Source: Mycolicibacterium sp. P1-5
GTDB taxonomy: Bacteria; Actinomycetota; Actinomycetes; Mycobacteriales; Mycobacteriaceae
Assembly (NCBI RefSeq): GCF_008329565.1
Contig: NZ_NPKT01000016.1
Coordinates: 62,001 to 126,000, forward strand
Reading direction: 5' to 3'
Length of the DNA: 64,000 nucleotides
In this document: piece by piece, positions 24,079 to 38,233 of the stretch
Layout: the number at the start of each line of letters is the position of its first letter
How positions within the stretch are numbered: the stretch's first letter is position 1
Translations under genes and position numbers: made by a program
Notes under the pieces: model-generated
Seen by the model: the letters and a program-made list of their open reading frames with translations, nothing else
Told to the model about the DNA's origin: nothing
The model's database searches: none

Positions 24079-25537
24079 TCAGCGCTGCGGTGCGGTGGTC
24101 GGCTTGATCGGCGCGGGCAATGCGGAGTGGCCCATCAGGTAACGATCGACACCCTTGGCGGCGGCGCGGCCCTCGGCGATCGCCCAGACGATCAGCGACT
24201 GGCCGCGACCCATGTCGCCGGCGACATAGACGCCCGGCACCGAGGTGCCGAACTCGTTGTCACGGGCGACGTTGCCGCGCTCGGTGAGTTCCACGCCCAG
24301 ATCGGTGAGCAGCCCCGGCTTCTCCGGGCCCACGAAGCCCATCGCCAGCAGCACCAGGTCGGCCTCGAGCTCGAAGTCGGAGTCGTCCACCTTTTCGAAC
24401 TTGCCGTCCTTCATCACCACTTCGTGGGCCCGCAGGCCGGTGACCTTGCCCTCGTGGCCGAGGAACTTCTCGGTGTTGACCGAGAACACCCGGTCGCCGC
24501 CCTCCTCATGGGCCGAGGACACCCGGAACATCAGCGGGTAGGTCGGCCATGGGGTCGAGTCGGCCCGCGTCTCCGGCGGCCGCGGCATGATCTCGAACTG
24601 GTGGATGCTGACGGCACCCTGGCGGTGGGCGGTGCCCAGGCAGTCTGCGCCAGTGTCGCCGCCACCGATGATCACGACCTTCTTACCCTTGGCGGTGATC
24701 GGCGGCTCGCCGTCCTCGTCGAGCACCGGATCGCCCTGCTGAACCTTGTTGGCCCAGGGCAGGTACTCCATGGCCTGATAGACGCCCTCGAACTGGCGGC
24801 CCGGGATCGGCAGGTCACGCCAGTCGGTGGCACCACCGGCGAGAACGACCGCATCGAAATCGGCCCGCAGCTGATCGGCGGTGATGTCGACCCCGACGTT
24901 CACGCCGGCGCGGAACTTGGTGCCCTCGGCCTCCATCTGGGCCAGGCGCCGGTCGATGTGGCGCTTCTCCATCTTGAATTCGGGGATGCCGTAGCGCAAC
25001 AGGCCACCGATGCGGTCGGCGCGCTCGAAGACGGTCACGTCGTGTCCGGCGCGGGTGAGCTGCTGGGCGGCGGCCAGCCCGGCCGGGCCAGAGCCGACGA
25101 CGGCAACCTTCTTGCCGGTGATGACGTGCGGCGCCAGCGGGACGACCCAGCCCTCGTCGAAGGCATTGTCGATGAGCTCGACCTCGACCTGCTTGATGGT
25201 CACCGGGTCCTGGTTGATGCCGAGCACGCAGGAGGACTCACACGGCGCCGGGCATAACCGCCCGGTGAACTCCGGGAAGTTGTTGGTGGCGTGCAGCCGC
25301 TCGATAGCGTCGCGCCACCTGTCCCGGTACACCAGGTCGTTCCACTCCGGGATCAGGTTGCCCAGCGGGCATCCGTTGTGGCAGAACGGGATTCCGCAGT
25401 CCATGCATCGAGACGCCTGCTTCTCGAGAGTCTCGTGGGAGAAGTCCTCGTAGACCTCTTTCCAGTCCTTCAGGCGCAGATCCACCGGACGGCGCTCCGG
25501 CGTCTGCCGCTGGGTGATCTTCAGGAAGCCACTCGGA

Positions 25538-25545
<8 letters not shown>
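24079..25545 (-). CDS. gltD: Glutamate synthase small subunit GltD
   Basis: A 488-residue protein, identical in length to M. tuberculosis GltD. ATG 25545 gives MADPSGFLKITQRQTPERR; the upstream ATG at 25575 would overlap gltB further. The N-terminal iron-sulfur domain has the Cys pattern RCMDCGIPFCHNGCPLGN. An FAD site (VVGSGPAGLAAAQQL) and an NADPH site (IGGGDTGADCLGTA) follow. It feeds electrons from NADPH to GltB for glutamine plus 2-oxoglutarate conversion to two glutamate. Its start overlaps the gltB stop by eight bases. Confidence 0.97.
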
Positions 25546-30133
<4,588 letters not shown>

Positions 30134-30704
30134 TCGCACCTGACCCTTCACAAGCTTTAATGCGCGGTGGTTCGTCGACGTCACCGCGCCCCGCCAGGGA
30201 TTCCTCCGTGCGTCACTGAACGGGGCTCCACTGTGGTGTCAACAAGTCGTAAAACGATATGCCAAACCCCGCCTGACATGCCAACTTAGTCCAGGCTAAC
30301 TTGGTTGCTCTACGCCGTCGGCCGAGGCTGCGATCCATGGGGGCTTGTTGCTGCGGAATCCGTTGCCCGAGGGGCACTTTGGGGGGCCGATCCCCGGTTA
30401 GGGCACGGGGCGACGGATGGGGTGCTCCGTCGACCACCCTGGTGGTTGTTTGCTGAGGGCGTAGATTCCCAGTCCGGGTGATGCGGCATACCTCACATCG
30501 GCACTCGTCACCGCCACTGCGCGACGCCGAACAGTCCAGTCCCAGACTTTGCGCAAACTCTGGTCGGATTCTTAGGAACGGGCTCACATCCGGGCGTCGC
30601 GCGGCCCGCGACCAGCCCTTTTGCCCAAACCGACAGATGGCCGGGGAGTCGCGAGTGAATCCCACCAAAACGTCGACCTCGGGATTACCGCAATACTGAA
30701 CACG
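30134..30704. other. Intergenic region between divergent gltB and the ParA-like gene
   Basis: 571 bases without a convincing gene. It must carry the promoters of gltB (minus) and of the ParA/kinase pair (plus). Seen: a short inverted repeat ACCACC-CT-GGTGGT at 30433-30446 and locally AT-richer DNA at 30240-30310. No clear operator or RNA element was identified. In M. tuberculosis a comparable divergent spacer precedes Rv3860. Confidence 0.4.
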
Positions 30705-31757
30705 ATGACCGAGCGCGACGACGACCGATACCGGCAGGCCCCGCATCCGACGGGGTACGGCGGCGGGCCGCCGACCGAGCGGCTCCCCCGCATCGAGGTC
30801 CCAACGCCGCCGATGCCCCAGGCGCCGTATCCCCCGCTGCCCCCTGCCAGGCCTGTGCGCCCGCTCAAACCCAAGCCGACGCGGGGTTGGCGCCGCGGCG
30901 TGCACACCGCGACATTCGGGCTGGTGAATCCCGGTCCCTCGCGCATGGAAAAACGACAGGCGGCGATGGAGGCCATGGTGGCCGCCCCGCTGCGTGGGCA
31001 TTACAAGATCGGCGTGCTGGGCAAGGGCGGTGTCGGCAAGACGACGGTTTCGGCCAGCGTCGGATGTGTGCTGGCCGAGTTGCGGCGCGGCGACCGCGTG
31101 GTGGCGGTGGACGCCGATACCGCGTTCGGCCGGCTGGGCAGCCGGATCGACCCGCGCGCCGACGGCTCGTACTGGGAGCTGGCCAAGAACAAGAACCTGC
31201 AGTCCTTCGCCGAGGTGCTCACCCGAATGGGCAGCAACTCGTCGGGATTGTTCGTGCTGGCCGGGGAGAACGGCAGCCGCCGAGGGATTCTCGACCCGGC
31301 GATCTACCGCGAGGCCACCATGCGCCTGGACCGCCACTTCACGATCTCGATCGTCGATTGCGGTTCGACGATGGACGCCCCGGTCACCCAAGAGGCGATG
31401 CGGGACATGGACGCGTTGATCGTGGTGTCCTCACCGTGGCCCGATGGGGCTTCCGCTGCCGCACAGACGATGGAATGGCTTGCCGCCTATGGAAAGACCG
31501 GGTTGATGCAGCGGTCGGTGATCGTCCTCAACGACTCTGACGGCCATTCCGACAAAAAGACCCGCGGCGTCCTGGCCGACCAGTTCCGTTCTCGGCGGCA
31601 GGCGGTTGTGGAGGTCCCGTTCGATCCGGGCCTGCGTCCGGGTGGGGTCATCAACAACACGAGCGAGATGTCGCTGCCGACCCGGCGCGCATTCGTCGAA
31701 GTGGCAGCTGTTATTTCGCAGTTCTTAGCGACCATCCCGGCCCGTGGACCCCGTTAG
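30705..31757 (+). CDS. ParA/MinD-like ATPase of the Rv3860 / EspI type
   Basis: A 350-residue protein from ATG 30705. A proline-rich N-terminal tail (to about residue 65; PPPERL/PPMPQAPYPP-like) leads to GWRRGVHTATFGLVNPGPS, a segment shared with the ESX-2 ParA-like protein at 41351-42382. A deviant Walker A GKGGVGKTTVSASVG and Walker A' VVAVDADTAFGRL follow, then SIVDCGSTMD and VIVLNDSDG. EspI in ESX-1 is a ParA-like regulator of secretion. Gene order (gltB, then this) matches Rv3860. It overlaps the downstream kinase gene by 14 bases, so the two are likely co-translated. Confidence 0.9.
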   Translation: MTERDDDRYRQAPHPTGYGGGPPTERLPRIEVPTPPMPQAPYPPLPPARPVRPLKPKPTRGWRRGVHTATFGLVNPGPSRMEKRQAAMEAMVAAPLRGHYKIGVLGKGGVGKTTVSASVGCVLAELRRGDRVVAVDADTAFGRLGSRIDPRADGSYWELAKNKNLQSFAEVLTRMGSNSSGLFVLAGENGSRRGILDPAIYREATMRLDRHFTISIVDCGSTMDAPVTQEAMRDMDALIVVSSPWPDGASAAAQTMEWLAAYGKTGLMQRSVIVLNDSDGHSDKKTRGVLADQFRSRRQAVVEVPFDPGLRPGGVINNTSEMSLPTRRAFVEVAAVISQFLATIPARGPR

Positions 31758-32496
31758 TATCGAGGGATACTCGATCCACTCGGTGCTCGGCACAGGCCGA
31801 ACGGGCACTGTTTATCTGGCGAGCAGCTCCAGTCAGCGTGTTGCGCTGAAGGTCTGCCGCGCGCAATGCCCGATCCCGTTGCGTCATCCGAACATCGTGC
31901 CGGTGTACGACCGAGGTGAGCTCCCGGACGGAACACACTGGATGGCAATGCAATATGTGCCCGGCGGGGACGCTGACAATGAGCTACGGGCAGGCCGGAT
32001 GTCGCCGGCTCGCACGGTGCACATCGTCTCCGACGTCGCTCGCGCCTTGGATCATGCCCACGATCACGGCGTAGCACACGGTGACGTAAAACCGTCGAAC
32101 TTCCTTCTGGGAGGACAGGACTGCGTGCTACTGACCGATTTCGGTGTCGCCCCCTTCGTGAGGGACGGAATGGTATTGACGTCGGCCGCCTACGCGTCGC
32201 CGGAGATGTTGCGCGGCAAGGATATCAGCGGCCGAGCAGATGTGTACTCGTTGGGCTGCTCGCTGTTTCGGCTGTTGACCGGCAAGCCACCGTTCTTCGA
32301 CGCCGGGTCCAAAGACGACGTGGTGCAGGCGCATCTGCACCGCGAGCCACCGCAACCGACCATGTTCGCGCCGTGGCTGCCACCGGCGATCGACCACGTC
32401 GTCGCCACGGCGATGGCAAAGGATCCGCAGCTGCGGTACCAGACTGCCGGCGAGCTGGCACGCGCGGCAACCGGAGCTCTCGCGCCGAATCGGTAA
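31744..32496 (+). CDS. Compact Ser/Thr protein kinase-like protein lacking the alpha-C region
   Basis: A 250-residue protein from GTG 31744, overlapping the ParA gene by 14 bases. It has a glycine-loop GTGRTGTVYL (residues 16-25), beta-3 Lys36 (VALKV), a catalytic loop HGDVKPSN (112-119, HRD changed to HGD), TDFG (131-134) and SPE (152-154). Between Lys36 and HPNIV (48-52) there are only about a dozen residues, so the alpha-C helix and its salt-bridge Glu appear missing. There is no transmembrane or sensor domain. The kinase fold is certain; activity is not. Coupling to a ParA-like ATPase near ESX-2 suggests a regulatory pair. Confidence 0.88.
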   Translation: MDPVSIEGYSIHSVLGTGRTGTVYLASSSSQRVALKVCRAQCPIPLRHPNIVPVYDRGELPDGTHWMAMQYVPGGDADNELRAGRMSPARTVHIVSDVARALDHAHDHGVAHGDVKPSNFLLGGQDCVLLTDFGVAPFVRDGMVLTSAAYASPEMLRGKDISGRADVYSLGCSLFRLLTGKPPFFDAGSKDDVVQAHLHREPPQPTMFAPWLPPAIDHVVATAMAKDPQLRYQTAGELARAATGALAPNR

Positions 32497-32497
32497 G

Positions 32498-34090
32498 TCA
32501 ACGCCTCCCGAGAACCTTCGAGAGCACAGAGCTGAGTTGGCTCGCCGAGCGGGCAACGCCCTCGGCGCGCCAGGCGACGAAGTCGTCAGGTCGCACCAAC
32601 AACGCCCCGTCCGGTGTGAGTCCCGTAGCGGCGGACCAAGCGTCACTGTCAATAATCAAGCGCTGCAGCCGAATTGGTACGCCTAGGGCCGTCGATGCGG
32701 AGGCAACGGCGTCAGACCATGCGGCGTCGTCGCCTCCGGTGAACAGTGTAAAGCCGGGTCCGACCAGATCCAGGGTGGAAACCCGGCTCTCGCCGTGGCC
32801 GACCCAGATGTGTGGGACACGGGTGCCCGGTTGCCCGCGCAGTTCATCCACGAGCGCCACGGCATCTGAATCCGCTGTCGGGTCATCGGAAGCAACAGCG
32901 GCGGAACGGTACTGGTAGCCGATCAGAACGGCGAACATCGGCGCCTCCTCTTCGACCGGCAGGTGGGTTCGGCCCTGGCCGAGCCGCAAGAAAGCCAGCG
33001 GTGGTCCGGTGAGGGACTGGCGCGCATTGAACAGACCCACGGGGTGCCGCTCATCGTGGTAGGTGGTCAGCAACGCCGGGGCGGTCGTCCCCTTCAGGAC
33101 CGCGGCCAGCTTCCAGGCCAAGTTGTGCGCGCTCTGGATGGCCGTATTGGCCCCACCGGCCTTGAATGGTGGCATGGTGTGCGCCGAATCGCCGACCAAA
33201 AATACTCGGTTACAACGAAATTGGGCAGCCACCCGCTCGTGGGGTTGCCAGGGTGCAACGTTGACGATCTCCATGTCGATCGGTTCACCGATCGCCTTTG
33301 TCAGCAGCTCACAACAACGCTGCTCGGTGAATTGAGCAGCGGTTTCGCCTTGGGCTGGGAAGTACGTGGTGATGAACATGCCGAAGTCGTCGCGTACTTG
33401 CAAGAAGATCCCTTCGACCTCTGGATTCTTGACTTGGATGCCGTCACCAGGGCCTAGTCCTGGGACAAACCTGCGCCAGGGTGCCCGGAAGTAGATGAAT
33501 ACGACATAGACGGGGAGCGCGCCGTATCCACCCGTGGTCACACCGAGTGCCTCGCGGATCGGGCTGTGCACGCCATCAGCGGCGACGAGGTAGTCGGCAT
33601 GCACGGTATGTGACGCCCCCGACTCCCGATCACGGATGACAGCGGTGACGCAGTTGTCGTCTTGGGTGAACGAGCTCAACTCCGTGTTGTAGAAGACCAG
33701 GCTCCCGCTGCGGCGGATCTGCGCCAAGAGCACCGGCTCGAACGCACTCTGCGGACAGTATTGCGCGGCCGGCTCGGGGCTCAGATCGACGAATGGTGCG
33801 AAGATCGCGTTGACGTCGAAGACCCGAGACTGCTCGTCGCTGTTGAGCGCCGGCTTGGTCAACATGTCGGAAACACCCGAGGCGATCGCGTGGACCTCGT
33901 CGGCCAGTCCCAGACCGCGGAAGACCTCCAGGCTGCGAAAGCTCAGATTCCGTGCTTTCGGGTAGATGAAGACCTCGTTGCGCCGTTCGACCAGCAGCGA
34001 CCGCACGCCGTGCTTGGCCAGCAACGCCGCGGTCGACAGCCCGGCCGCGCCGGCCCCGACGATCAGCACCGGGACATGTTTGGCGTCCAT
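32498..34090 (-). CDS. FAD-dependent aromatic-ring type monooxygenase
   Basis: A 530-residue protein. ATG 34090 (MDAKHVPVLIVGAGAAGLST) is chosen because the longer frame from 34234 runs through the operator and the upstream gene's end. It has the dinucleotide-binding GxGxxG at the N-terminus, the middle DGVHSPIREALG and the second FAD motif NRVFLVGDSAHTMPPFKAGG with the Asp of GDSAH. A C-terminal thioredoxin-like region follows. This is the PF01494 family (phenol/pentachlorophenol hydroxylase relatives), which hydroxylates aromatic substrates using NAD(P)H. It lies downstream of a TetR gene and probably answers to it. Confidence 0.93.
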   Translation of the reverse strand: MDAKHVPVLIVGAGAAGLSTAALLAKHGVRSLLVERRNEVFIYPKARNLSFRSLEVFRGLGLADEVHAIASGVSDMLTKPALNSDEQSRVFDVNAIFAPFVDLSPEPAAQYCPQSAFEPVLLAQIRRSGSLVFYNTELSSFTQDDNCVTAVIRDRESGASHTVHADYLVAADGVHSPIREALGVTTGGYGALPVYVVFIYFRAPWRRFVPGLGPGDGIQVKNPEVEGIFLQVRDDFGMFITTYFPAQGETAAQFTEQRCCELLTKAIGEPIDMEIVNVAPWQPHERVAAQFRCNRVFLVGDSAHTMPPFKAGGANTAIQSAHNLAWKLAAVLKGTTAPALLTTYHDERHPVGLFNARQSLTGPPLAFLRLGQGRTHLPVEEEAPMFAVLIGYQYRSAAVASDDPTADSDAVALVDELRGQPGTRVPHIWVGHGESRVSTLDLVGPGFTLFTGGDDAAWSDAVASASTALGVPIRLQRLIIDSDAWSAATGLTPDGALLVRPDDFVAWRAEGVARSASQLSSVLSKVLGRR

Positions 34091-34107
34091 CACTCCCTCG
34101 CTTCCCA

Positions 34108-34129
34108 GGCGGAACTGGATAGTTCCGCC
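34108..34129. promoter_or_regulatory. Probable TetR operator, 9-bp perfect palindrome
   Basis: GGCGGAACT-GGAT-AGTTCCGCC (34108-34129) lies 18 bases upstream of the monooxygenase start. A matching AGTTCCG half-site occurs at 34826-34832, upstream of the TetR gene. The perfect arms and location make it a likely site of the neighbouring TetR protein. Confidence 0.7.
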
Positions 34130-34169
34130 TAATTCCCAATGTCGCACCCCGCGGTGAGAACCGCAACAA

Positions 34170-34802
34170 CTACTGCGCTGGCACTCCCGCAAGCGGCAAG
34201 ATGACATCCTCGAGCACTCGCCGCACGTAGACACGGTCGATCGGCCGTCCCGTGATCACCCGAACCACGTTCAGGCCCAATGCGACGTCAGGAACCATGC
34301 TCAGATCGCGCCCGGACGGAATTTCGCCGCGAGCCACCGCCTGGTCGAGCACCGCCCGTATCACCTGCCGTGGAGTGGCCAGCACGAGGTCGTCGAGAGC
34401 GGAAGCCAACACGGGATTGCCCATGGCTGCCGTCGCCACTCCCACGACGACCCGAATCATCTGCAGGTCAGCATCGTTCAACTCAGGTGTGGCAGCAACT
34501 AGCGCATCTATGTCACCGCGGAGACTGCCGGTGTTCGGCGGTTCGACCGGGCCGAGTCGCCGCCTCCAATGGGCGATGGCATCGGCAACCACTACAGCCT
34601 TCGACGGCCAGCGGCGATAGATCGCCGCCTTCCCGACACCGGCCCGCGACGCGAGAGCGTCCATGCTCAACCGCTCGTAACCCACGTCGGCGACACCCGC
34701 CAGCGTCGCGTCGAGGATCGCGGCGTCCAAGGATCGATCCAGGCGACCCGGCCGTCGCGCGCGGCCCGACGTGCCTGCGGGCTGATCACTTTCAGGCCCC
34801 AT
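34170..34802 (-). CDS. TetR-family transcriptional regulator
   Basis: A 210-residue protein from ATG 34802. The HTH lies in RLSMDALASRAGVGKAAIYRRW after DAAILDATLAGVADVGY. The C-terminal half carries the TetR_C_11-like fold (RQVIRAVLDQAVARGEIP). It starts 45 bases after the eccA2 stop and ends 79 bases before the monooxygenase, all on the minus strand. It probably controls the monooxygenase rather than ESX-2. Confidence 0.92.
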   Translation of the reverse strand: MGPESDQPAGTSGRARRPGRLDRSLDAAILDATLAGVADVGYERLSMDALASRAGVGKAAIYRRWPSKAVVVADAIAHWRRRLGPVEPPNTGSLRGDIDALVAATPELNDADLQMIRVVVGVATAAMGNPVLASALDDLVLATPRQVIRAVLDQAVARGEIPSGRDLSMVPDVALGLNVVRVITGRPIDRVYVRRVLEDVILPLAGVPAQ

Positions 34803-34847
34803 CCGCGTTCCTAACGATACCGATTAGTTCCGTTCAAGGTGCCGCAC

Positions 34848-36695
34848 TCACAGGCTGAGCGGCACATGCTTTTCTGCACACGCGTCCGCCACGGCGGCCA
34901 TGAGGTCCTGCGTCCGCAGTGTCTCGAGGTCTTCGATCGTGACCGAGCCGCGGCTGGTGCGGTTCTGTGCAGCGACCCGCGAGTCACGCAGGCGCTCGGC
35001 ACGTTCGACGACGTTGCGGGCGAACCGGCCGTTCTGCATCACGTCGATACCGTGGGTGCCGTCCGGCGCAAGGTAGGCCCGCAGCTTGCGGCAGGCCGCG
35101 TTCAAGGCATCCTGTGCGGCGGGCTCGATCACCGTGGCACGCGGGCCGCCGTAGCGAATGGCGATCTCCACGAGTTCGTCGGCACTGTACGACTCGAACC
35201 GCAACTTACGGTTGAACCGTCCTGCCAAACCCGGGTTCACCGTGAGGAATTCGTCAACCTCCTTCTCGTAGCCGGCACCGATGAAGCAGAAGTCGAACCG
35301 GTGCACCTCCAGGGCGACGAGCAGTTGGTTCACCGCCTCCATTCCGATCATGTCGGGACGACCGTCGTGGTGGCGTTCCACCAGGGAATAGAACTCGTCC
35401 ATGAACAGAATCCGCCCCAGCGAACGGCTGATCAGCTCATTGGTTTTCGGCCCCGACGACCCGATGTGTTCTCCGCAGAAGTCGGCACGTTTGACCTCGA
35501 CGATCTCCGGATGGCGGACGATCCCCAACCCCGCGTAGATTTTGCCCAACGCCTCGGCCGTCGTCGTCTTACCCGTTCCTGGCGGGCCCACCAGCAGCAT
35601 GTGGTTGGTCTGGTTGGTCACCGGCAGACCGTGGGCCAACCGTAGCTCGCGCACCTCGATCTGGTCTTCGAGTTCGGCGACGGCGCGCTTGACGTCGGCC
35701 AGACCCACCTGATTGTTCAGCAGCGCACGGCCTTCGGCCAGCAGCTCAGCTCTCCGTTCGGCGTTCCCCTCCTCGGCCCGCTCGTTCTCGGACTGCTCGG
35801 TACTGACGTCCCACTTGTTGCTGCGGCTGTTGATCGTGTCCTCGTCGGTCACCACCAGCTGTAGCCGTTGATCGGCCAACGCCTGCTTGGCCGGCTCGAT
35901 GAGCACGCCGTTGATCGTGGCCTTGGACAACCAGATCTGTGCCTTGTCCTCTTCGCCCAGCTGACGGTGCGCCATCCCTCGCACGTACGCCAGATCAGCT
36001 GCGATCAAGGGAAATTCGAGTGGATCTATCGCGGTGACGGCGGTGTCCAGCAGGCTGTGCCTGCGCGCTTCCGTCCCGCGCTCGGAGCGAAGGTCTACCC
36101 GGTCGGCCCAATCCAGGGCGACGCGGCCCTGCCCCAGATGCGCGGCGGCATGCGCGGCGAGCGCGTTGGTGGCCGCTGTCACCGCCGACATGATGATGGC
36201 CTGTGGCGGCAGCACCCGCGCCGCCTCGGCGATGACATCCGGCCAGCGCTGGGTGGCGAACATCAGATATGCCCGCACGTACTGCTGCCACTGGTGGTTT
36301 TCCCAGGTGTCGAGCAAGGCCGAATCTTTCAGTACCGCTTCGGCTTTTTCGAACTGTTTGTCGTCTACCAGCGCGCTGGCCAGCGCCAGGCCGGCGTGCG
36401 ACGACTCGGTGACGGTGATCGACAGATATGGGCCTGCCTTGATCGGCGCGCCCAGCCGCACACCGAGCCGATTGGACTCGCGGTGCAGCCGGGAACCGTA
36501 GGCGTACAGCTGCTGCAAGGTGTCGAGCGCATCGTCACCCGCCGAGATGCGGCCCAACCACGCGTCGGCCATCGACGGATCGGTCCCGGTGGCATCCCGG
36601 AAGTGCCGCAGCGCGGTGGCCGGGTCGGATTCCAACGCGGCCATCGCCTGGTCGAACTGGCGCCTGGCTGCCGCGGTGTCGGTACTACTGGTCAT
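34848..36695 (-). CDS. eccA2: ESX-2 AAA+ ATPase EccA2
   Basis: A 615-residue protein, close to the 619 of Rv3884c. The N-terminal 280 residues form TPR-like helical hairpins (RQFDQAMAALESDP...); the C-terminal CbxX/CfqX AAA+ module has Walker A GPPGTGKTTT (370-379), Walker B ILFMDEFYSL and a sensor/Arg-finger region NPGLAGRFNRKL. EccA proteins are cytosolic; in ESX-5 EccA5 helps release EspG chaperones from PPE cargo. It is the last gene of the ESX-2 set, two bases after eccE2. Confidence 0.96.
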   Translation of the reverse strand: MTSSTDTAAARRQFDQAMAALESDPATALRHFRDATGTDPSMADAWLGRISAGDDALDTLQQLYAYGSRLHRESNRLGVRLGAPIKAGPYLSITVTESSHAGLALASALVDDKQFEKAEAVLKDSALLDTWENHQWQQYVRAYLMFATQRWPDVIAEAARVLPPQAIIMSAVTAATNALAAHAAAHLGQGRVALDWADRVDLRSERGTEARRHSLLDTAVTAIDPLEFPLIAADLAYVRGMAHRQLGEEDKAQIWLSKATINGVLIEPAKQALADQRLQLVVTDEDTINSRSNKWDVSTEQSENERAEEGNAERRAELLAEGRALLNNQVGLADVKRAVAELEDQIEVRELRLAHGLPVTNQTNHMLLVGPPGTGKTTTAEALGKIYAGLGIVRHPEIVEVKRADFCGEHIGSSGPKTNELISRSLGRILFMDEFYSLVERHHDGRPDMIGMEAVNQLLVALEVHRFDFCFIGAGYEKEVDEFLTVNPGLAGRFNRKLRFESYSADELVEIAIRYGGPRATVIEPAAQDALNAACRKLRAYLAPDGTHGIDVMQNGRFARNVVERAERLRDSRVAAQNRTSRGSVTIEDLETLRTQDLMAAVADACAEKHVPLSL

Positions 36696-36697
36696 GA

Positions 36698-38233
36698 TTA
36701 GTCCGCCAGTTCCAGCTCTCCCGAGCGTAGACTGGTCGGTTCTGTTGACACGTAACGGTTCTCGGCACGGAACAGTTCTACCTCCACCATGTACACAGCT
36801 CCGGCGGCGTTCACTTCGACGGTAGCAGGACCGATCTGGGTGATCACCACGTCGGCCGTCCCGCGCTGCACCTCCCCGGGCCGGCCCACCGAGATCACTG
36901 CGTTCGGGCGCGGTGCCGGCGAGACGGTTCCGTCCACCACGCTGACAGTGGTTCCCGACGCCGGCCGCGGCTGATCCGACACGGCGATGTGCGGCATCCG
37001 AACACTCTCCCAGCGCTGCAGATCACGGGTGTGCACGGTGATCCGGTCACCTGCTCCTGCCGTGCGGATGATGATGCGTTTGGCGACGGGATCCTCGGCC
37101 GCGATATGAATACGGCTGAATTCGCCCGGGTCGCCGAGAGGCAGCAGCAGCCGGTCACCGGCGTTGACCTTGCCCAGCAGCACCCCGGACGGACCGATCG
37201 GCAGCACCAGCGTGGCGGGGGCCCGGCCACGGGAGAGGCCGTGCAGTTCGGGTCTCGGCCCGCAGAGATTGGCGGCGACCGCGCCGGCCTGCTCGCCCGG
37301 CAGGGTCTTGAGCCTGACGCTCGGCGGGGCCGTGGGGGGCTGCGCACTACGGACAGTGATGGTCGCGGTCGCCGTTCCGTCCGGGAACAAGGTGATGTTC
37401 TGAATTACCCCGTCGGCGCGCAGTGCCCACGCCTGCGAGAGCATTTCGGCGCTGATGTCGCGCGGCGCATATGCGTAGGTGGTCAACCAACCGGCGTCGC
37501 TGCGGGCGGTCTTCCACCGCTGGTTGTGCGACTCGAGCGCGGTGCGACCCAACCGGCGCTCCAACTCCACCATGTCAGTCGCGGTGGCCACCTTGGCACG
37601 AATCCCGGTGCAGCGCAGGCCTGCCGCAATGCGCTGGGCGGCCGCCAGCGCCGCGGTCCCTACGGTCGCGCGCCGCCGTAATGCGTCGGCGTTCTCCAGT
37701 GCCCGCAGGCGGATCACCAGCCAGGTCTCGCGTGCGCCGGCATAGGGCGGTGTGCCGATCAGGGTGTCGTACACCCGCGGATAGTCGCCAGTACTGCGGC
37801 GCCGGGAACCCGCGGTCACCACGGACAGCGACTCGATGGTCAACCCCAGACTCTGACGCATCGCGGGTAACAAGTCGCTCACGTCGATGACGTTGCGAGT
37901 CTCGGCCGCGGCTGACCCGGTGAAAATTGTTGGGGTGTGCGCCTTTCCGATCAGCTGGACGGCCACGACGGCGACACCGTCCTGGTACCGCACGCCACCT
38001 CCGGAGCGGTCGTTGGCCACCGTGACCGGCTCGGAAAGCGGTATCGGACGGTTGCGACGCAAATACAGGCCCGCCCACGACCACAGCGGTCGGCGCCGCC
38101 ATGGGATAGCGAACAGGATCAGGCCCAGGACGAGCCCCACACCCGCACCGATCAGGCCGTAGACGATCCACCCGATCAGCCCCAGCGCCAACACGCCGAG
38201 GATCACCGCGAGCTGGATGGTGTGTCGTTTCAT
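36698..38233 (-). CDS. eccE2: ESX-2 membrane component EccE2
   Basis: A 511-residue protein (Rv3885c is 537). Two N-terminal transmembrane helices (about residues 7-25 and 29-43) are followed by a basic WRRR motif and a long cytoplasmic/peripheral domain typical of EccE (VVAVQLIGKAH...). The start ATG 38233 overlaps the mycP2 stop (ATGA). EccE lines the periphery of the hexameric EccBCDE membrane complex. ESX-2 in M. tuberculosis works with ESX-4 in phagosomal escape in one report; no function can be read here. Confidence 0.94.
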   Translation of the reverse strand: MKRHTIQLAVILGVLALGLIGWIVYGLIGAGVGLVLGLILFAIPWRRRPLWSWAGLYLRRNRPIPLSEPVTVANDRSGGGVRYQDGVAVVAVQLIGKAHTPTIFTGSAAAETRNVIDVSDLLPAMRQSLGLTIESLSVVTAGSRRRSTGDYPRVYDTLIGTPPYAGARETWLVIRLRALENADALRRRATVGTAALAAAQRIAAGLRCTGIRAKVATATDMVELERRLGRTALESHNQRWKTARSDAGWLTTYAYAPRDISAEMLSQAWALRADGVIQNITLFPDGTATATITVRSAQPPTAPPSVRLKTLPGEQAGAVAANLCGPRPELHGLSRGRAPATLVLPIGPSGVLLGKVNAGDRLLLPLGDPGEFSRIHIAAEDPVAKRIIIRTAGAGDRITVHTRDLQRWESVRMPHIAVSDQPRPASGTTVSVVDGTVSPAPRPNAVISVGRPGEVQRGTADVVITQIGPATVEVNAAGAVYMVEVELFRAENRYVSTEPTSLRSGELELAD

